DNA from: Tabrizicola sp.
Lineage (GTDB): Bacteria > Pseudomonadota > Alphaproteobacteria > Rhodobacterales > Rhodobacteraceae
DNA length: 64,000 nt
Assembly (NCBI RefSeq): GCF_016793705.1
Contig: NZ_JAEULO010000025.1
Span: 1-64,000 of the forward strand
Direction: 5' to 3'
This document shows positions 43,105 through 52,353 of the stretch, piece after piece (within the stretch, counting starts at the first letter, position 1; every line of letters begins with the position of its first letter). The notes under the pieces are model-generated. The model had not been told where the DNA came from. It did not search any database and saw nothing but the letters and a program-made list of their open reading frames with translations. Made by a program: the position numbers and the translations under genes.

Positions 43105-43977
43105 ATGGCAGGGGAACGCATTGCGCTGTGCGGCATCGTCCGGAACGAGATCCGGGGGATCGTCGAATGGCTGGCGCATTACAAGGCGCTGGGGTTTCAC
43201 GATCTTCTGATCTACGACAACGAGAGCAGCGATGGCACCTCGGAGGTGCTGCGGGCGCTGGACGAGGCGGGCGAGCTGGTGCATCTGGACTGGCCGCATG
43301 CGGTGGGCGCGCGGCCGCAGCGGCTGGCCTATGAACATGCGCGCAAGCATTCCGAGGCCGACTGGCTGGCCTTCTTCGATGCCGACGAGTTTCTGGTTCT
43401 GCACGGGGACGCTGGGATCGGCGACTTCCTCGCGCGGTTCAGGGCGGAAGTCGCGGCGGTTGCGGTCAACTGGGTCGTCTTCGGAAGCGGCGGGCAAGAG
43501 GTCTGGCGCGCGCTGCCGGTGGTGGAGCGGTTCACCGATGCCTTGCCCCCCGAGGCCCGCGAAAGCCGGACGGTCAAGGCTTTGGGCCGTCGGGAACGGC
43601 TGGCCGGTACCGGCATCCACCGGGTCGCGGTGCGGGAAGGGCGCTATGTCACGCCCTCGGGTCGGGTGGCGGAATTCGACGGGCTGACAGCGACAGTCGC
43701 GCCGGATGTCGCGGTCGCGGCGCTGCACCATTACGCGGTGAAGTCGCTGGAGGAATTCGCCGAGAAGCGCGCGCGGGGCCATGCGAATTCGCAATTCCCG
43801 GCACGGAAGCGCGCGAAGCTGGCGGCGCGCTTCGCCGATTTCGATGCGGGGGGCGTGCAGAACTCCTGGCTGGCCGAGAGGTCGGGCCCGATGCGGGCCG
43901 AGGCGTTGCGGCTGCTGGACATCCTGCGGGCGGCGGGCGTGGACTATCCGGTCTGGCCCTTTGTCGAGAGGGGCTAG
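43105..43977 (+). CDS. Glycosyltransferase family 2 type protein
   Basis: A 290-residue cytoplasmic glycosyltransferase of the Glyco_tranf_2_4 type. The start ALCGIVRNEIRGIVEWLAHYKALGF and LLIYDNESSDGTSEVL form the nucleotide-binding half, and FFDADEFL carries the DxD metal site. The second half (GTGIHRVAVREG, LHHYAVKSLEEFAEKRARG) matches family members acting in polysaccharide or lipopolysaccharide assembly. It begins 50 bases after the hydrolase and its stop overlaps by 4 bases the stop of the convergent small secreted gene. No other glycan genes are near. Confidence 0.87.
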   Translation: MAGERIALCGIVRNEIRGIVEWLAHYKALGFHDLLIYDNESSDGTSEVLRALDEAGELVHLDWPHAVGARPQRLAYEHARKHSEADWLAFFDADEFLVLHGDAGIGDFLARFRAEVAAVAVNWVVFGSGGQEVWRALPVVERFTDALPPEARESRTVKALGRRERLAGTGIHRVAVREGRYVTPSGRVAEFDGLTATVAPDVAVAALHHYAVKSLEEFAEKRARGHANSQFPARKRAKLAARFADFDAGGVQNSWLAERSGPMRAEALRLLDILRAAGVDYPVWPFVERG

Positions 43978-44441
43978 TTGCAGTTGCCCCAGCTTTGGGT
44001 GTCGGGGGCCCAGCACTGGCCGATCCGGGCCTTGAGGTCGAGGATCGGATCAAGGCTGTGGATGACGCTGCCCTTGTCGCAGGTGAGGGTGGCGAGCGTC
44101 TTGTCACCCTGCATCACGTTGACCCCGCCTTCGAGGATTGCGTTTTCGTCCATCTTGTCGAAGGAGGTCCAGACTTCGTAGGTGGTGCCGTCGTTCTGGA
44201 AGGCGACCGTGTCCCAGATCGCGCGGCCGATGCCGGGCCAGGGGGTGTAGGCCACCGTCTCCAGCGGTTCGGCGATGGTCAGTTCGGGTTTGCCCTCGCG
44301 CCCGTAGCTGTAGATCAGCGCGCCTTTCCAATAGCAGACCTCGAGGGTCTTCTTGCCGATCCGGCAGGAGAAGGCCTCGTCGCCCTGGCAAGTCGCGCTT
44401 GCCGGGGTGGCGAGGAGGGCAAGGAGAAGGGCGGCGCGCAT
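43974..44441 (-). CDS. Small secreted cysteine-containing hypothetical protein
   Basis: A 155-residue exported protein with signal peptide MRAALLLALLATPASA, cleaved before TCQGDEAF. The mature protein has cysteines in TCQGDEAFSC, LEVCYWKG, LTCDKGS, IGQCWAP and at the C-terminal WGNCN, which suggests disulfides in the periplasm. I do not recognise the family. It shares a 4-base tail-to-tail overlap with the glycosyltransferase gene. Confidence 0.75.
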   Translation of the reverse strand: MRAALLLALLATPASATCQGDEAFSCRIGKKTLEVCYWKGALIYSYGREGKPELTIAEPLETVAYTPWPGIGRAIWDTVAFQNDGTTYEVWTSFDKMDENAILEGGVNVMQGDKTLATLTCDKGSVIHSLDPILDLKARIGQCWAPDTQSWGNCN

Positions 44442-44544
44442 GTTCGGTCTCCGGTTTCGGCGGAGTTTGAAACGGGGGGCCGTTGGGCACAAGGTCAGGC
44501 ATCCGGACGGGGCGTCCGGCCTTGTGGCTGGAGTGTCGGTCGCG

Positions 44545-44847
44545 CTACTGGGCGAGATGCAGCGCAACGTCGCCCGACCAGGGCTCGGTCACGCCGCGCC
44601 CGCCGCCGAGGTCTTCCAGGATGGGGCGCAGCTTGTCGAGACTGGCGATCATCGCGGGCCTTGCGGCGACGAGCGCCGCCTGGTCGGCCCATTCGCCGAC
44701 CACGATGAAGCTGCGCTCGCCGGATTTAACCAGCCAGAAGTTGCGGCCGCCCGGCATGGACTTCATGTCGAAGTCCTTGTGCAGGCGGACGAATTCCTCT
44801 TCCATACCCGGCTTCACTCGCATGTGCACAACGTTCATCGCGGTCAT
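44545..44847 (-). CDS. Antibiotic biosynthesis monooxygenase (ABM)-like domain protein
   Basis: A 100-residue ferredoxin-like-fold protein of the ABM/YgiN class. The sequence VVHMRVKPGMEEEFVRLHKDFD, then FWLVKSGERSFIVVGEWADQAAL, follows the beta-alpha-beta pattern of the family, whose members act as small dimeric cofactor-free monooxygenases or haem-degrading proteins. The function here is unknown. The start at 44847 is supported by GGAGGGGC upstream. It ends 100 bases before the secreted gene start, on the same strand. Confidence 0.82.
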   Translation of the reverse strand: MTAMNVVHMRVKPGMEEEFVRLHKDFDMKSMPGGRNFWLVKSGERSFIVVGEWADQAALVAARPAMIASLDKLRPILEDLGGGRGVTEPWSGDVALHLAQ

Positions 44848-44914
44848 GGCGGGCCCCTCCCCAGGGTTTGAGTGGGCGCAGAGTAGCATGGATGGGGTGA
44901 GTCGGGGGTCTGGT

Positions 44915-44969
44915 GTAGGGTGGGTGCCAACCGACCATGCGCGAGGTGGTGGGTTGGCACCCACCCTAC
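44915..44969. repeat. Perfect 17-base inverted repeat (REP/MITE-like)
   Basis: GTAGGGTGGGTGCCAAC (44915-44931) and its exact complement GTTGGCACCCACCCTAC (44953-44969) with a 21-base spacer. The GTAG...CTAC ends are like those of the GTCGGGGC palindromes. It lies 20 bases beyond the stop of the AT-rich PD-(D/E)XK gene. Confidence 0.8.
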
Positions 44970-44988
44970 GCTTGCTTCGTGGCCGAAG

Positions 44989-45501
44989 CTAGTGGCGATA
45001 GAACGCTTTATTTATGTCGCAAAAAATCCGAGAATCTATTAGTTGCTGCTCGGTGAACGCTCCATGCATGCTTGCTTTATTCTTGCCAGGTCTCTGGCCT
45101 TGGTGCTTGTTAATATAGGCGGCATGAGAATTTGCAGCAAACTTGGCGAAATCGCCAAGCTTTATGCAGTAAAATCGATCTGATCCCGGGCCTTGGCCAA
45201 GGAATACAATCACCAAGTCGATATTTTCATCTATGCCCTTCCTTGCTCCGAGAACTTCTTGAAACTCGTTGCCTATTTCTCCTGTAAGAGCAACATCTAC
45301 AAACTTATTGGATGAAAACTGAAAAGATCCCTTCGAAACACACTTCACCTGAACAGCTCGATTTTCACCGGCCCGATATGCAAGAATATCAATGTGCTCT
45401 GCGTTACCAGTCGGCAACGCAACTATGAAACCCGCTCGTGCCAACTCTGCGGCAACGAGAGCTTCTCCAGTTTGGCCTGTAGCATGTCTATTAACGGTCA
45501 T
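44989..45501 (-). CDS. PD-(D/E)XK-type nuclease-like protein, AT-rich
   Basis: A 170-residue protein with a probable restriction-endonuclease-like core: the helix [16 protein letters not shown] with Glu13, then Asp38 in EHIDILAYR, and Gln51-x-Lys53 in AVQVKCV. This is the D-x(n)-(E/Q)xK pattern of PD-(D/E)XK nucleases, as in intron-associated and resolvase-like proteins. The C-terminal half has basic and aromatic residues but no second domain. G+C is clearly lower than in rpoD, so acquisition from elsewhere is likely. Its ATG overlaps the rpoD stop (ATGA), so it is translated as the tail of the dnaG-rpoD block. The nuclease fold is inferred from motif spacing only. Confidence 0.7.
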   Translation of the reverse strand: MTVNRHATGQTGEALVAAELARAGFIVALPTGNAEHIDILAYRAGENRAVQVKCVSKGSFQFSSNKFVDVALTGEIGNEFQEVLGARKGIDENIDLVIVFLGQGPGSDRFYCIKLGDFAKFAANSHAAYINKHQGQRPGKNKASMHGAFTEQQLIDSRIFCDINKAFYRH

Positions 45502-47495
45502 CACTGATCCAGGAAGCTCCGCAGCTTCCTGCTCCTGCTCGGATGCTTCAGCTTCCGCAGCGCCTTCGCCTCGATCTGGCGGATGCGCTCCCGCGTGACG
45601 CTGAACTGTTGCCCCACCTCTTCCAGCGTGTGATCGGTGTTCATCCCGATCCCGAAGCGCATCCGCAGCACCCGCTCCTCGCGCGGGGTCAGCGAGGCCA
45701 GCACGCGGGTCGTCGTTTCCTTCAGGTTCTCCTGGATCGCGCTGTCCAGCGGCAGGATCGCGTTCTTGTCCTCGATGAAATCGCCGAGTTGCGAATCCTC
45801 CTCGTCGCCGATGGGGGTTTCCAGCGAGATCGGTTCCTTGGCGATCTTCATCACCTTGCGGACCTTCTCCAGCGGCATCTGGAGTTTCTCGGCCAGTTCC
45901 TCGGGCGTCGGTTCGCGGCCGATCTCGTGCAGCATCTGGCGGCCGGTGCGGACCAGCTTGTTGATCGTCTCGATCATGTGGACCGGGATGCGGATCGTCC
46001 GCGCCTGGTCGGCGATGGAGCGGGTGATCGCCTGACGAATCCACCAGGTCGCGTAGGTGGAGAACTTGTAGCCCCGGCGGTATTCGAATTTGTCGACGGC
46101 CTTCATCAACCCGATGTTGCCCTCCTGAATGAGGTCCAGGAATTGCAGGCCGCGGTTGGTGTATTTCTTGGCGATGGAGATCACCAGGCGCAGGTTGGCC
46201 TCGACCATTTCCTTCTTGGCCTGCCGCGCCTCTTTCTCGCCCTTCTGGACCTGGTTCACGATCCGGCGGAATTCGCTGATGTCGACGCCGACATACTGGC
46301 CGACCTGGGCCATTTCGGCGCGCAGTTCCTCCACCTTGTCGCGGCTCCGTTCGATCAGCGCCTGCCAGCCGCGACCGGCCTTCTGCGCCATGCGGTCGAG
46401 CCAGGTCGGGTCAAGCTCGTAGCCCTGGTATTCGTGGATGAACTCCTGCCGGTTGATCCGGGCGGCGTCGGCCAGCTTCACCATGCCGGAGTTGATTGAC
46501 ATGATCCGCTTGTTGATGCCGTAGAGCTGGTCGATCAGCGCCTCGATGCGGGAGTTGTTCAGGTGCAACTCGTTGACCAGAAGCACGATTTCCGAGCGCA
46601 GCTTCTGGTAGGCGGCCTCGTCGGCGGTGGAGAAGCGCTGGGACGACGACAGGGTCGCGTTCATCCGGCTTTCCTGCATGTCGGCGAGCTTGTCGTAGTC
46701 GCGCGCGATGAGGTCGAGCGTTTCGAGGACGCGCGGCTTCAGCGCGGCTTCCATCGCGGCGAGCGACATGTTCGAGGCTTCGTCATCCTCGTCCTCGTCC
46801 ATCTCGGCCATGATCGGGTTGCCGTCGGCGTCCAGCTCCGGCTCGGCGCTGGTGCGGCGCGGGGCCTCGCCGCCGACGCCGACCTCGTCCAGCGCGGGGC
46901 CGTCAAGCTCGCCTTCCTCGCCGTCCAGGCTGCGGCCGAAGGTGGCTTCAAGGTCGATCACGTCGCGGAGGAGGATTTCTTCCGACAGAAGTTCGTCGCG
47001 CCAGATGATGATGGCCTGGAAGGTCAGGGGCGATTCACACAGCCCCGCGATCATCGTGTTGCGGCCGGCCTCGATCCGCTTGGCGATGGCGATCTCGCCC
47101 TCACGGCTGAGAAGCTCGACAGAGCCCATCTCGCGCAGGTACATCCGGACGGGATCGTCGGTGCGGTCGAGCGTTTCGGTGGTGGCGCCCGCAACCGCGA
47201 TCTCGCGGCTGGTGGAGGTTTCCACCAACTCGCCCGCGACCGGGGCTTCGCCTTCCTCGACCTCTTCGTCCTCGATGATGTTGATGCCCATCTCGGAGAG
47301 CATCGACATCACGTCCTCGATCTGCTCGGACGAGACCTGTTCCGGCGGCAGGACGGTGTTCAGCTGGTCATAGGTGATGTAGCCGCGTTCGCGTGCGTCG
47401 GCGATCATCTTCTTGACCGCGGCCTGGCTCATGTCGAGCGAAACGTCGGCGTCTTCGGTTTCCGGCTTGGCGTCGTCGGTGTCCTTGAGGGCCAT
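45501..47495 (-). CDS. rpoD: RNA polymerase primary sigma factor RpoD
   Basis: A 664-residue housekeeping sigma-70. Region 1.1 and an acidic stretch ([14 protein letters not shown]) open the protein. Region 1.2/2.1 ([21 protein letters not shown]) is followed by the non-conserved insert rich in Asp/Glu. Regions 2.2-2.4 include [20 protein letters not shown] and [17 protein letters not shown], region 3 [10 protein letters not shown] and region 4.2 [17 protein letters not shown]. The length is typical for alphaproteobacteria. dnaG lies upstream on the same strand with a 74-base gap, the conserved macromolecular synthesis arrangement without rpsU. Confidence 0.97.
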   Translation of the reverse strand: MALKDTDDAKPETEDADVSLDMSQAAVKKMIADARERGYITYDQLNTVLPPEQVSSEQIEDVMSMLSEMGINIIEDEEVEEGEAPVAGELVETSTSREIAVAGATTETLDRTDDPVRMYLREMGSVELLSREGEIAIAKRIEAGRNTMIAGLCESPLTFQAIIIWRDELLSEEILLRDVIDLEATFGRSLDGEEGELDGPALDEVGVGGEAPRRTSAEPELDADGNPIMAEMDEDEDDEASNMSLAAMEAALKPRVLETLDLIARDYDKLADMQESRMNATLSSSQRFSTADEAAYQKLRSEIVLLVNELHLNNSRIEALIDQLYGINKRIMSINSGMVKLADAARINRQEFIHEYQGYELDPTWLDRMAQKAGRGWQALIERSRDKVEELRAEMAQVGQYVGVDISEFRRIVNQVQKGEKEARQAKKEMVEANLRLVISIAKKYTNRGLQFLDLIQEGNIGLMKAVDKFEYRRGYKFSTYATWWIRQAITRSIADQARTIRIPVHMIETINKLVRTGRQMLHEIGREPTPEELAEKLQMPLEKVRKVMKIAKEPISLETPIGDEEDSQLGDFIEDKNAILPLDSAIQENLKETTTRVLASLTPREERVLRMRFGIGMNTDHTLEEVGQQFSVTRERIRQIEAKALRKLKHPSRSRKLRSFLDQ

Positions 47496-47569
47496 GGGGT
47501 CTCCGTGGGGCGAATCGGGGCGAGGCTGGTCGAATCAATAACGCGAATCAGGGTGAGGGACAGCCCGAA

Positions 47570-49498
47570 TCAGCGGTTTTTCTTGATCCAGACCTGATCG
47601 TCGATCAGGCGTTGCAATTGTCTTGACAGCGCGGCCCGGTCTTCGCCGAGGTCGGAACTGTCGCTCTGGCCGCTTTTTTCCGAGCGGTGGCGGGCTTCGG
47701 CGGCCTGGCTCAGACGCCAGGTCAGGCCTTCGTCGGGAAGGCCGTCCATATCCTCCATCGCGTCTTCGATTTCACGGCGCGCGCCCCGGCGGGCTTCCAG
47801 CTTGGCCAGCTCTTCGGCGAGGCAGAGGGCGGCGAGCTCGTCATCCTGCCGGTTGCGCACCGGGGGGGCAATGGCGACATGGGGACGCGAGAGGACGGCG
47901 TCAAGGGCGGCGGGGGCGGACTGGGCGATGCGGTCGTGCAGGTCGGGCATGTCGGCACCGGCAAGGATCATCTGGCGCAGCGTGTCATGGTCGTCGCCGG
48001 TCAGGTCCAACCGCTCCAGCGCGGTCTCGAAGCGGTGGATCACGCCGGGGTGGAGGATGAGGGTGGCGAGGATCACCGCCTCGCGCAGGGTTTCCTCGAC
48101 CGGACCCTGGGCCTGGGCGAGAAGCGAGGAGCGGGTGGTGGCCAGCGCGCCGCCGGGGGGAGCGTTGCGGCGACCGGGGCGGAACGGGCCGGGCTGGAAC
48201 GGGCGATACTGCGCGGTGCCGAAGAGGTCGAGCCGCAGCCGTTTCATTTCCTCGGCGTAGTGGTTGCGGATGGATTGGTCGGCGATGCGGGCGAGGTGGC
48301 CTCGCAGCACCTTGTCCAGGCTCGCGCGGCGTTCGGGGCTGTCGAAGACGCGGCCCTCGGTTTCGCGCTGCCAGAGGAGCTGGACCATCGGTTTCGCGCC
48401 GTCGAGCACGGCTTGCATGGCGGGGGCGCCTTGCGCCTTGATCAGGTCGTCGGGGTCCATGCCGCCGGGGAGGATCGCGAAGCGGAGCGCCTTGCCGGCC
48501 TGGAGCAGGGGCAGGGCGAGGTCGATGACGCGCTGGGCGGCGCGGAGGCCTGCGGTGTCTCCGTCCAGCGCGATGACGGGTTCGTCGCTGATGCGCCAGA
48601 TCAGGCGGAGCTGGTCTTCGGTGACGGCGGTGCCGAGGGGGGCGACGGCGGCGGTGAATCCGGCCTCCGACAGCGCGATCACGTCCATGTAGCCTTCGGC
48701 GACGATCAGCGTCTGGCCCTTGCCCGCGGCTTCCCGTGCGGGGGCGTGGTTGAAGAGGTTGCGGCCCTTGTCGAAAAGCTCGGTCTCCGGCCCGTTCAGG
48801 TATTTGGCGCGGGCGTTGGGGTCGAGGCTGCGCCCACCGAGGGAGATCACCCGGCCCCGGGCGTCGCGGATCGGGAAGATGATGCGGGCGTGGAAACGGT
48901 CGTAGAGACGGCCCGAGTCGGATTTGGCGACGACGCCGGAGGCGGTCATCAGGTCTTCGGACAGGCCTTTGGCGCGCAGATGCTCCACCACGGCTTGCGC
49001 GTTGTCGGGGGACCAGCCGATGTCCCAGCGGTCCCAGGCGGCCTCGTTCAGGCGGCGCTTCTGCGCGAGGTAGCTGCGGGCGGCGGACCCGGCGGCGGTC
49101 TTCAGTTGCAGGCGATAGAACTTGACCGCCTCGTCCATGACCTGGGTCAGCTCGGTCCGCCGGTCAGCCTTTTCGGCGGCGCGTGGATCGCGGGCGGGCA
49201 TCGTCATCCCGGCCTCGCGGGCCAGGACCTCCACCGCCTCCATGAAGCCAAGGTTGTCGGAGTCCTTGACGAAGGTGACGGCATCGCCCTTCGCGTGGCA
49301 ACCGAAGCAATAGTAATAGCCCTTGCGGTCATCGACGTGGAAGCTGGCGGATTTTTCCTGGTGGAAGGGGCAGGGGGCCCAGAAGTCGCCCTTGGCGAGG
49401 TTCGACTTGCGCATGTCCCAGGTGACTTTCTTCCCCACGATGGAAGAAAGCGTCACGCGGGTGCGCAGCTCGTCGAGGAAGCCATTGGGCAGGGACAT
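47570..49498 (-). CDS. dnaG: DNA primase
   Basis: A 642-residue primase. The N-terminal zinc domain has CPFHQEKSASF and YYCFGCHAKGDAVTF. The TOPRIM core has IVAEGYMDVIAL, ALDGDTAG and GMDPDDLI. The C-terminal helicase-interacting part is more variable. The start MSLPNGFLDELRTRVTLSSIV is family-typical. It is upstream of rpoD on the same strand. A compound GC-rich inverted repeat lies in the 5' region shared with the end of the FAD oxidase gene. Confidence 0.96.
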   Translation of the reverse strand: MSLPNGFLDELRTRVTLSSIVGKKVTWDMRKSNLAKGDFWAPCPFHQEKSASFHVDDRKGYYYCFGCHAKGDAVTFVKDSDNLGFMEAVEVLAREAGMTMPARDPRAAEKADRRTELTQVMDEAVKFYRLQLKTAAGSAARSYLAQKRRLNEAAWDRWDIGWSPDNAQAVVEHLRAKGLSEDLMTASGVVAKSDSGRLYDRFHARIIFPIRDARGRVISLGGRSLDPNARAKYLNGPETELFDKGRNLFNHAPAREAAGKGQTLIVAEGYMDVIALSEAGFTAAVAPLGTAVTEDQLRLIWRISDEPVIALDGDTAGLRAAQRVIDLALPLLQAGKALRFAILPGGMDPDDLIKAQGAPAMQAVLDGAKPMVQLLWQRETEGRVFDSPERRASLDKVLRGHLARIADQSIRNHYAEEMKRLRLDLFGTAQYRPFQPGPFRPGRRNAPPGGALATTRSSLLAQAQGPVEETLREAVILATLILHPGVIHRFETALERLDLTGDDHDTLRQMILAGADMPDLHDRIAQSAPAALDAVLSRPHVAIAPPVRNRQDDELAALCLAEELAKLEARRGARREIEDAMEDMDGLPDEGLTWRLSQAAEARHRSEKSGQSDSSDLGEDRAALSRQLQRLIDDQVWIKKNR

Positions 49499-49532
49499 CG
49501 GCTCAATTCAGTCGTCGCGCGGGGTGGAAACC

Positions 49533-49611
49533 CCGGGGGCGCTTCGCCCCCCGGACCCCCAGAGGATACTTATGGACAGAAAATGGGCTGAACCCAACCC
49601 ATTTTCTGTCC
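49533..49611. terminator. Compound inverted repeats between the FAD oxidase stop and dnaG start
   Basis: Two hairpins: CCGGGGGCG/CGCCCCCCGG (49533-49554, one bulged C) and GGACAGAAAATGGG/CCCATTTTCTGTCC (49574-49587 with 49598-49611, 10-base loop). Read on the minus strand, they are preceded by GGGATATTTGG, as in the dispersed repeat. The position after the FAD oxidase stop suggests termination for that operon. Confidence 0.6.
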
Positions 49612-49656
49612 CCAAATATCCCGGGGGTGCGGGGGCTGGCCCCCGTGCGCGGCGGG

Positions 49657-50961
49657 TCAAAGGCCCAGCCGGTCGCGCATCGAGAACCAGGTCATCGCGG
49701 TGACGAGAAGCGGCCAGCGGAAGGTGACGCCGCCGGGAAAGCGGTGTTGCGGCAGGCTGGCCATCAGGTCGAAGCGTTCCTGCTGGCCTGCCGCCGCCTC
49801 GGCCATCAGCTTGCCCGCGAGGGTGGCCATCGCGACGCCGTGGCCGGAATAGCCGGAGGCGGAGAGGACGTTCTGGCCGGGGCGGGTGAAGCAGGGCATC
49901 CGGTTGACGGTGATCGCCAGCGTGCCGCCCCAGGCATAGTCGATCCGGGTCTTCGCCAGTTGCGGATAGACCTGGAGCATGGGTTTCGAGACGGTCCTGA
50001 TGATGTCGGGGAAACGGTAGCCGTAGCTTTCGCCGCCGCCGAAGAGGAGACGGTTGTCCTCGCTCAGGCGCCAGTAGTTCACCACGAAGCGGGTGTCGGC
50101 GACGGCGACGGGTTCGGACAAGAGGTCCTTCGCCGCTTCGCCCAGAGGTTCCGTTGCGACGATGAAGTTGTTGATCGGCATGACCTTTGCCGCAACCTTC
50201 TCGTTCAGCTGGCCAAGGTAGCCGTTCCCCGCCAGGATCACCGTGGCGCAGTCGACATGGCCCGAGGGCGTGCGGACCACCGGGCGCGGGCCCGGTTCGA
50301 CGCGGTGGACTTCGCTGCGTTCGTGGATGCGGACGCCCGCCCTGGCCGCTGCTTGCGCCAGGCCGATGGCGTAGTTCAGCGGGTGCAGATGGCCCGCGTC
50401 GCGGTCGATCTCGCCGCCGACATAGTCGGTGGAGCCGATGAGCCGCCGGATGCCGCTGCGGTCGAGCGGTTCAAGATGGGCATAGCCGTAGTCGCGGTGG
50501 AGCTTTTCCGCATAGGCATGGGTCTCGCGGACTTCCGTCTCCGACCGGCAGGCATGGGCGATGCCGGGGTGGAAGGTCACGGGCATGGCGTGGTCCTTGA
50601 CCAGCGACTTGACCAGGGTCTTGGCCTCCTCGGCCAGATCCCAGAGCCGGTGGGCGTTCTCGCGGCCAACCGTCTTTTCGATCCAGACCTGGTCCTGCCG
50701 CTGGCCGCTGCCAACCTGCCCGCCGTTGCGACCGGAGGCGCCGAAGCCGACGCGGTGCGCGTCCAGCAGGACCACGTCATAGCCCTTCTGGGCCAGGTGC
50801 AGCGCGGCGGAGAGGCCGGTGTAGCCGCCGCCGACGACGCAGACATCGGCCTTCGTGGCCCCCTTGAGGATCGGGAAGCGGTCGAGGGGCGCAGCGGTCG
50901 CGGCATAGTAGCTGGCGGGGTATTCGCCCCGCCGGTCATTCGCGTGCAGGAGATTGACCAT
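49657..50961 (-). CDS. FAD-dependent amine oxidoreductase (PuuB/DAO family)
   Basis: A 434-residue flavoprotein of the glycine/D-amino acid oxidase family. The FAD motif is VCVVGGGYTGLSAALHLA, then GFGASGRNGGQVGSGQ, as in gamma-glutamylputrescine oxidases. C-terminal GYSGHGVAMATLAGKLMAE closes the flavin site. Its ATG overlaps by one base the stop of the upstream glutamine-synthetase-like gene (TGATG), which strongly supports a joint pathway. In the Puu pathway such an enzyme oxidises gamma-glutamylputrescine to the aldehyde. It is last in the cluster. Confidence 0.88.
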   Translation of the reverse strand: MVNLLHANDRRGEYPASYYAATAAPLDRFPILKGATKADVCVVGGGYTGLSAALHLAQKGYDVVLLDAHRVGFGASGRNGGQVGSGQRQDQVWIEKTVGRENAHRLWDLAEEAKTLVKSLVKDHAMPVTFHPGIAHACRSETEVRETHAYAEKLHRDYGYAHLEPLDRSGIRRLIGSTDYVGGEIDRDAGHLHPLNYAIGLAQAAARAGVRIHERSEVHRVEPGPRPVVRTPSGHVDCATVILAGNGYLGQLNEKVAAKVMPINNFIVATEPLGEAAKDLLSEPVAVADTRFVVNYWRLSEDNRLLFGGGESYGYRFPDIIRTVSKPMLQVYPQLAKTRIDYAWGGTLAITVNRMPCFTRPGQNVLSASGYSGHGVAMATLAGKLMAEAAAGQQERFDLMASLPQHRFPGGVTFRWPLLVTAMTWFSMRDRLGL

Positions 50962-52316
50962 CAGACGTTGAGGAGCAGGTGCTCCCTCTCCCACGGGCTG
51001 ATGACTTGCAGGAACTCCTTGTATTCGTTCCGCTTTACGCTGTCGTAGACCTTGCAGAAATCGACGCCCATCACCTCTTGCAGAGCGGTGTCCTCTTCCA
51101 GCATGTCCAGCGCGTCGCCCATGGTGGCAGGAATGTCCTCACTGTCGATATAGGCGGAACCGGAGAATTCGGGGCGGGCCTGCACCTTGTTCATCAGGCC
51201 CAGATAGCCGCAGGCCAGCGTGGAGGCGATGCCGAGATAGGGATTGCAGTCCATGCCCGGCAGGCGGTTTTCCACCCGGCGGGCGGCGGAGCCGGAGATC
51301 GGGATGCGCAGGCCCGTGGTGCGGTTGTCGCGGCCCCATTCCAGGTTGATCGGAGCGGCGAAGTCGGGGACGTAGCGGCGGTAGCTGTTGACGTAGGGCG
51401 CAAACAGCGCGACCGCGGCGCCGAGGTGTTTCTGAAGGCCGCCGATGAAGTTGAGGAAGGCTTCCGTCTCCACCCCCTTCGGGCCGGCGAAGATGTTCTT
51501 CTTCGTCTCGATGTCCACGACCGAGGTATGGATGTGCATGGCTGACCCAGGTTCCCCGGCGATGGGCTTGGCCATGAAGGTGGCGAAGCAGTCGTGCCGC
51601 AAGGCGGCTTCGCGGATCAGGCGCTTGAAGAAGAAGACGTCATCGGCCAGGCGCACCGGGTCGCCGTGGGCGAGGTTCAGCTCGATCTGCCCGGCACCGC
51701 CTTCCTGCAGGATGCCGTCGATCTCCAGGCCCTGCGCCTCGGCGAAGTCGTAGATGTCGTCGATGACCTTGCCGTATTCGTCGACCGCCGAAAGGGAGTA
51801 GGCCTGCTTGCCCGCCGCGCGGCGGCCGGTGCGGCCCATGGGCGGGATCACCGGCATGTTCGGGTCGATGTTGCGGGCGGTCAGGAAGAATTCCATCTCG
51901 GGCGCGACGACAGGCCGCCAGCCCTGGGCGGCATAGAGGTCGACGATGCGGCGCAGCACGTTGCGGGGTGAGAAGGGAACGAGGTTGCCCTGCTGGTCCT
52001 TGGCGTCGTGGATCACCTGGAGCGTGATGTCGGCGGTCCAGGGCGCCGCTGTCGCTGTCGACCAGTCGGGTTCCAGGATCATGTCGGGTTCGGTGAAGGC
52101 GTCGAACGGGTTGTCGGCCCATTCGCCGGTGATCGTTTGTAGGAAGATCGAGTTCGGCAGGAAGTAGTTGGTCTGCTTGGCGAATTTCGCGGCGGGCATC
52201 GCCTTGCCGCGCGCCACCCCGGCGATGTCGCCGATGATGCATTCCACCTCGTCCACCCGGCGGTTGCCGATGTAGTCGCGCGCTGCCTCGGGCAGCTGGT
52301 CGGTCCATTTGGACAT
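50961..52316 (-). CDS. Glutamine synthetase family ligase (gamma-glutamylamine synthetase type), first copy
   Basis: A 451-residue GS-fold ATP ligase. The nucleotide- and metal-binding residues are visible in VAPEMEFFL, EGGAGQIELNL, SAMHIHTSVVD and LEWGRDNRTTGLRIP, with RRVENRLPG near the end. The N-terminal beta-grasp region is short and the protein lacks the adenylylation loop of GlnA. That is typical of PuuA-like enzymes, which join glutamate to putrescine or another amine rather than ammonia. It is translationally coupled to the FAD oxidase. A second paralogue lies two genes upstream. Confidence 0.87.
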   Translation of the reverse strand: MSKWTDQLPEAARDYIGNRRVDEVECIIGDIAGVARGKAMPAAKFAKQTNYFLPNSIFLQTITGEWADNPFDAFTEPDMILEPDWSTATAAPWTADITLQVIHDAKDQQGNLVPFSPRNVLRRIVDLYAAQGWRPVVAPEMEFFLTARNIDPNMPVIPPMGRTGRRAAGKQAYSLSAVDEYGKVIDDIYDFAEAQGLEIDGILQEGGAGQIELNLAHGDPVRLADDVFFFKRLIREAALRHDCFATFMAKPIAGEPGSAMHIHTSVVDIETKKNIFAGPKGVETEAFLNFIGGLQKHLGAAVALFAPYVNSYRRYVPDFAAPINLEWGRDNRTTGLRIPISGSAARRVENRLPGMDCNPYLGIASTLACGYLGLMNKVQARPEFSGSAYIDSEDIPATMGDALDMLEEDTALQEVMGVDFCKVYDSVKRNEYKEFLQVISPWEREHLLLNV

Positions 52317-52353
52317 ATGTCACACGTTTGTTGGGGGGTGGCCCCCGCGCGGG

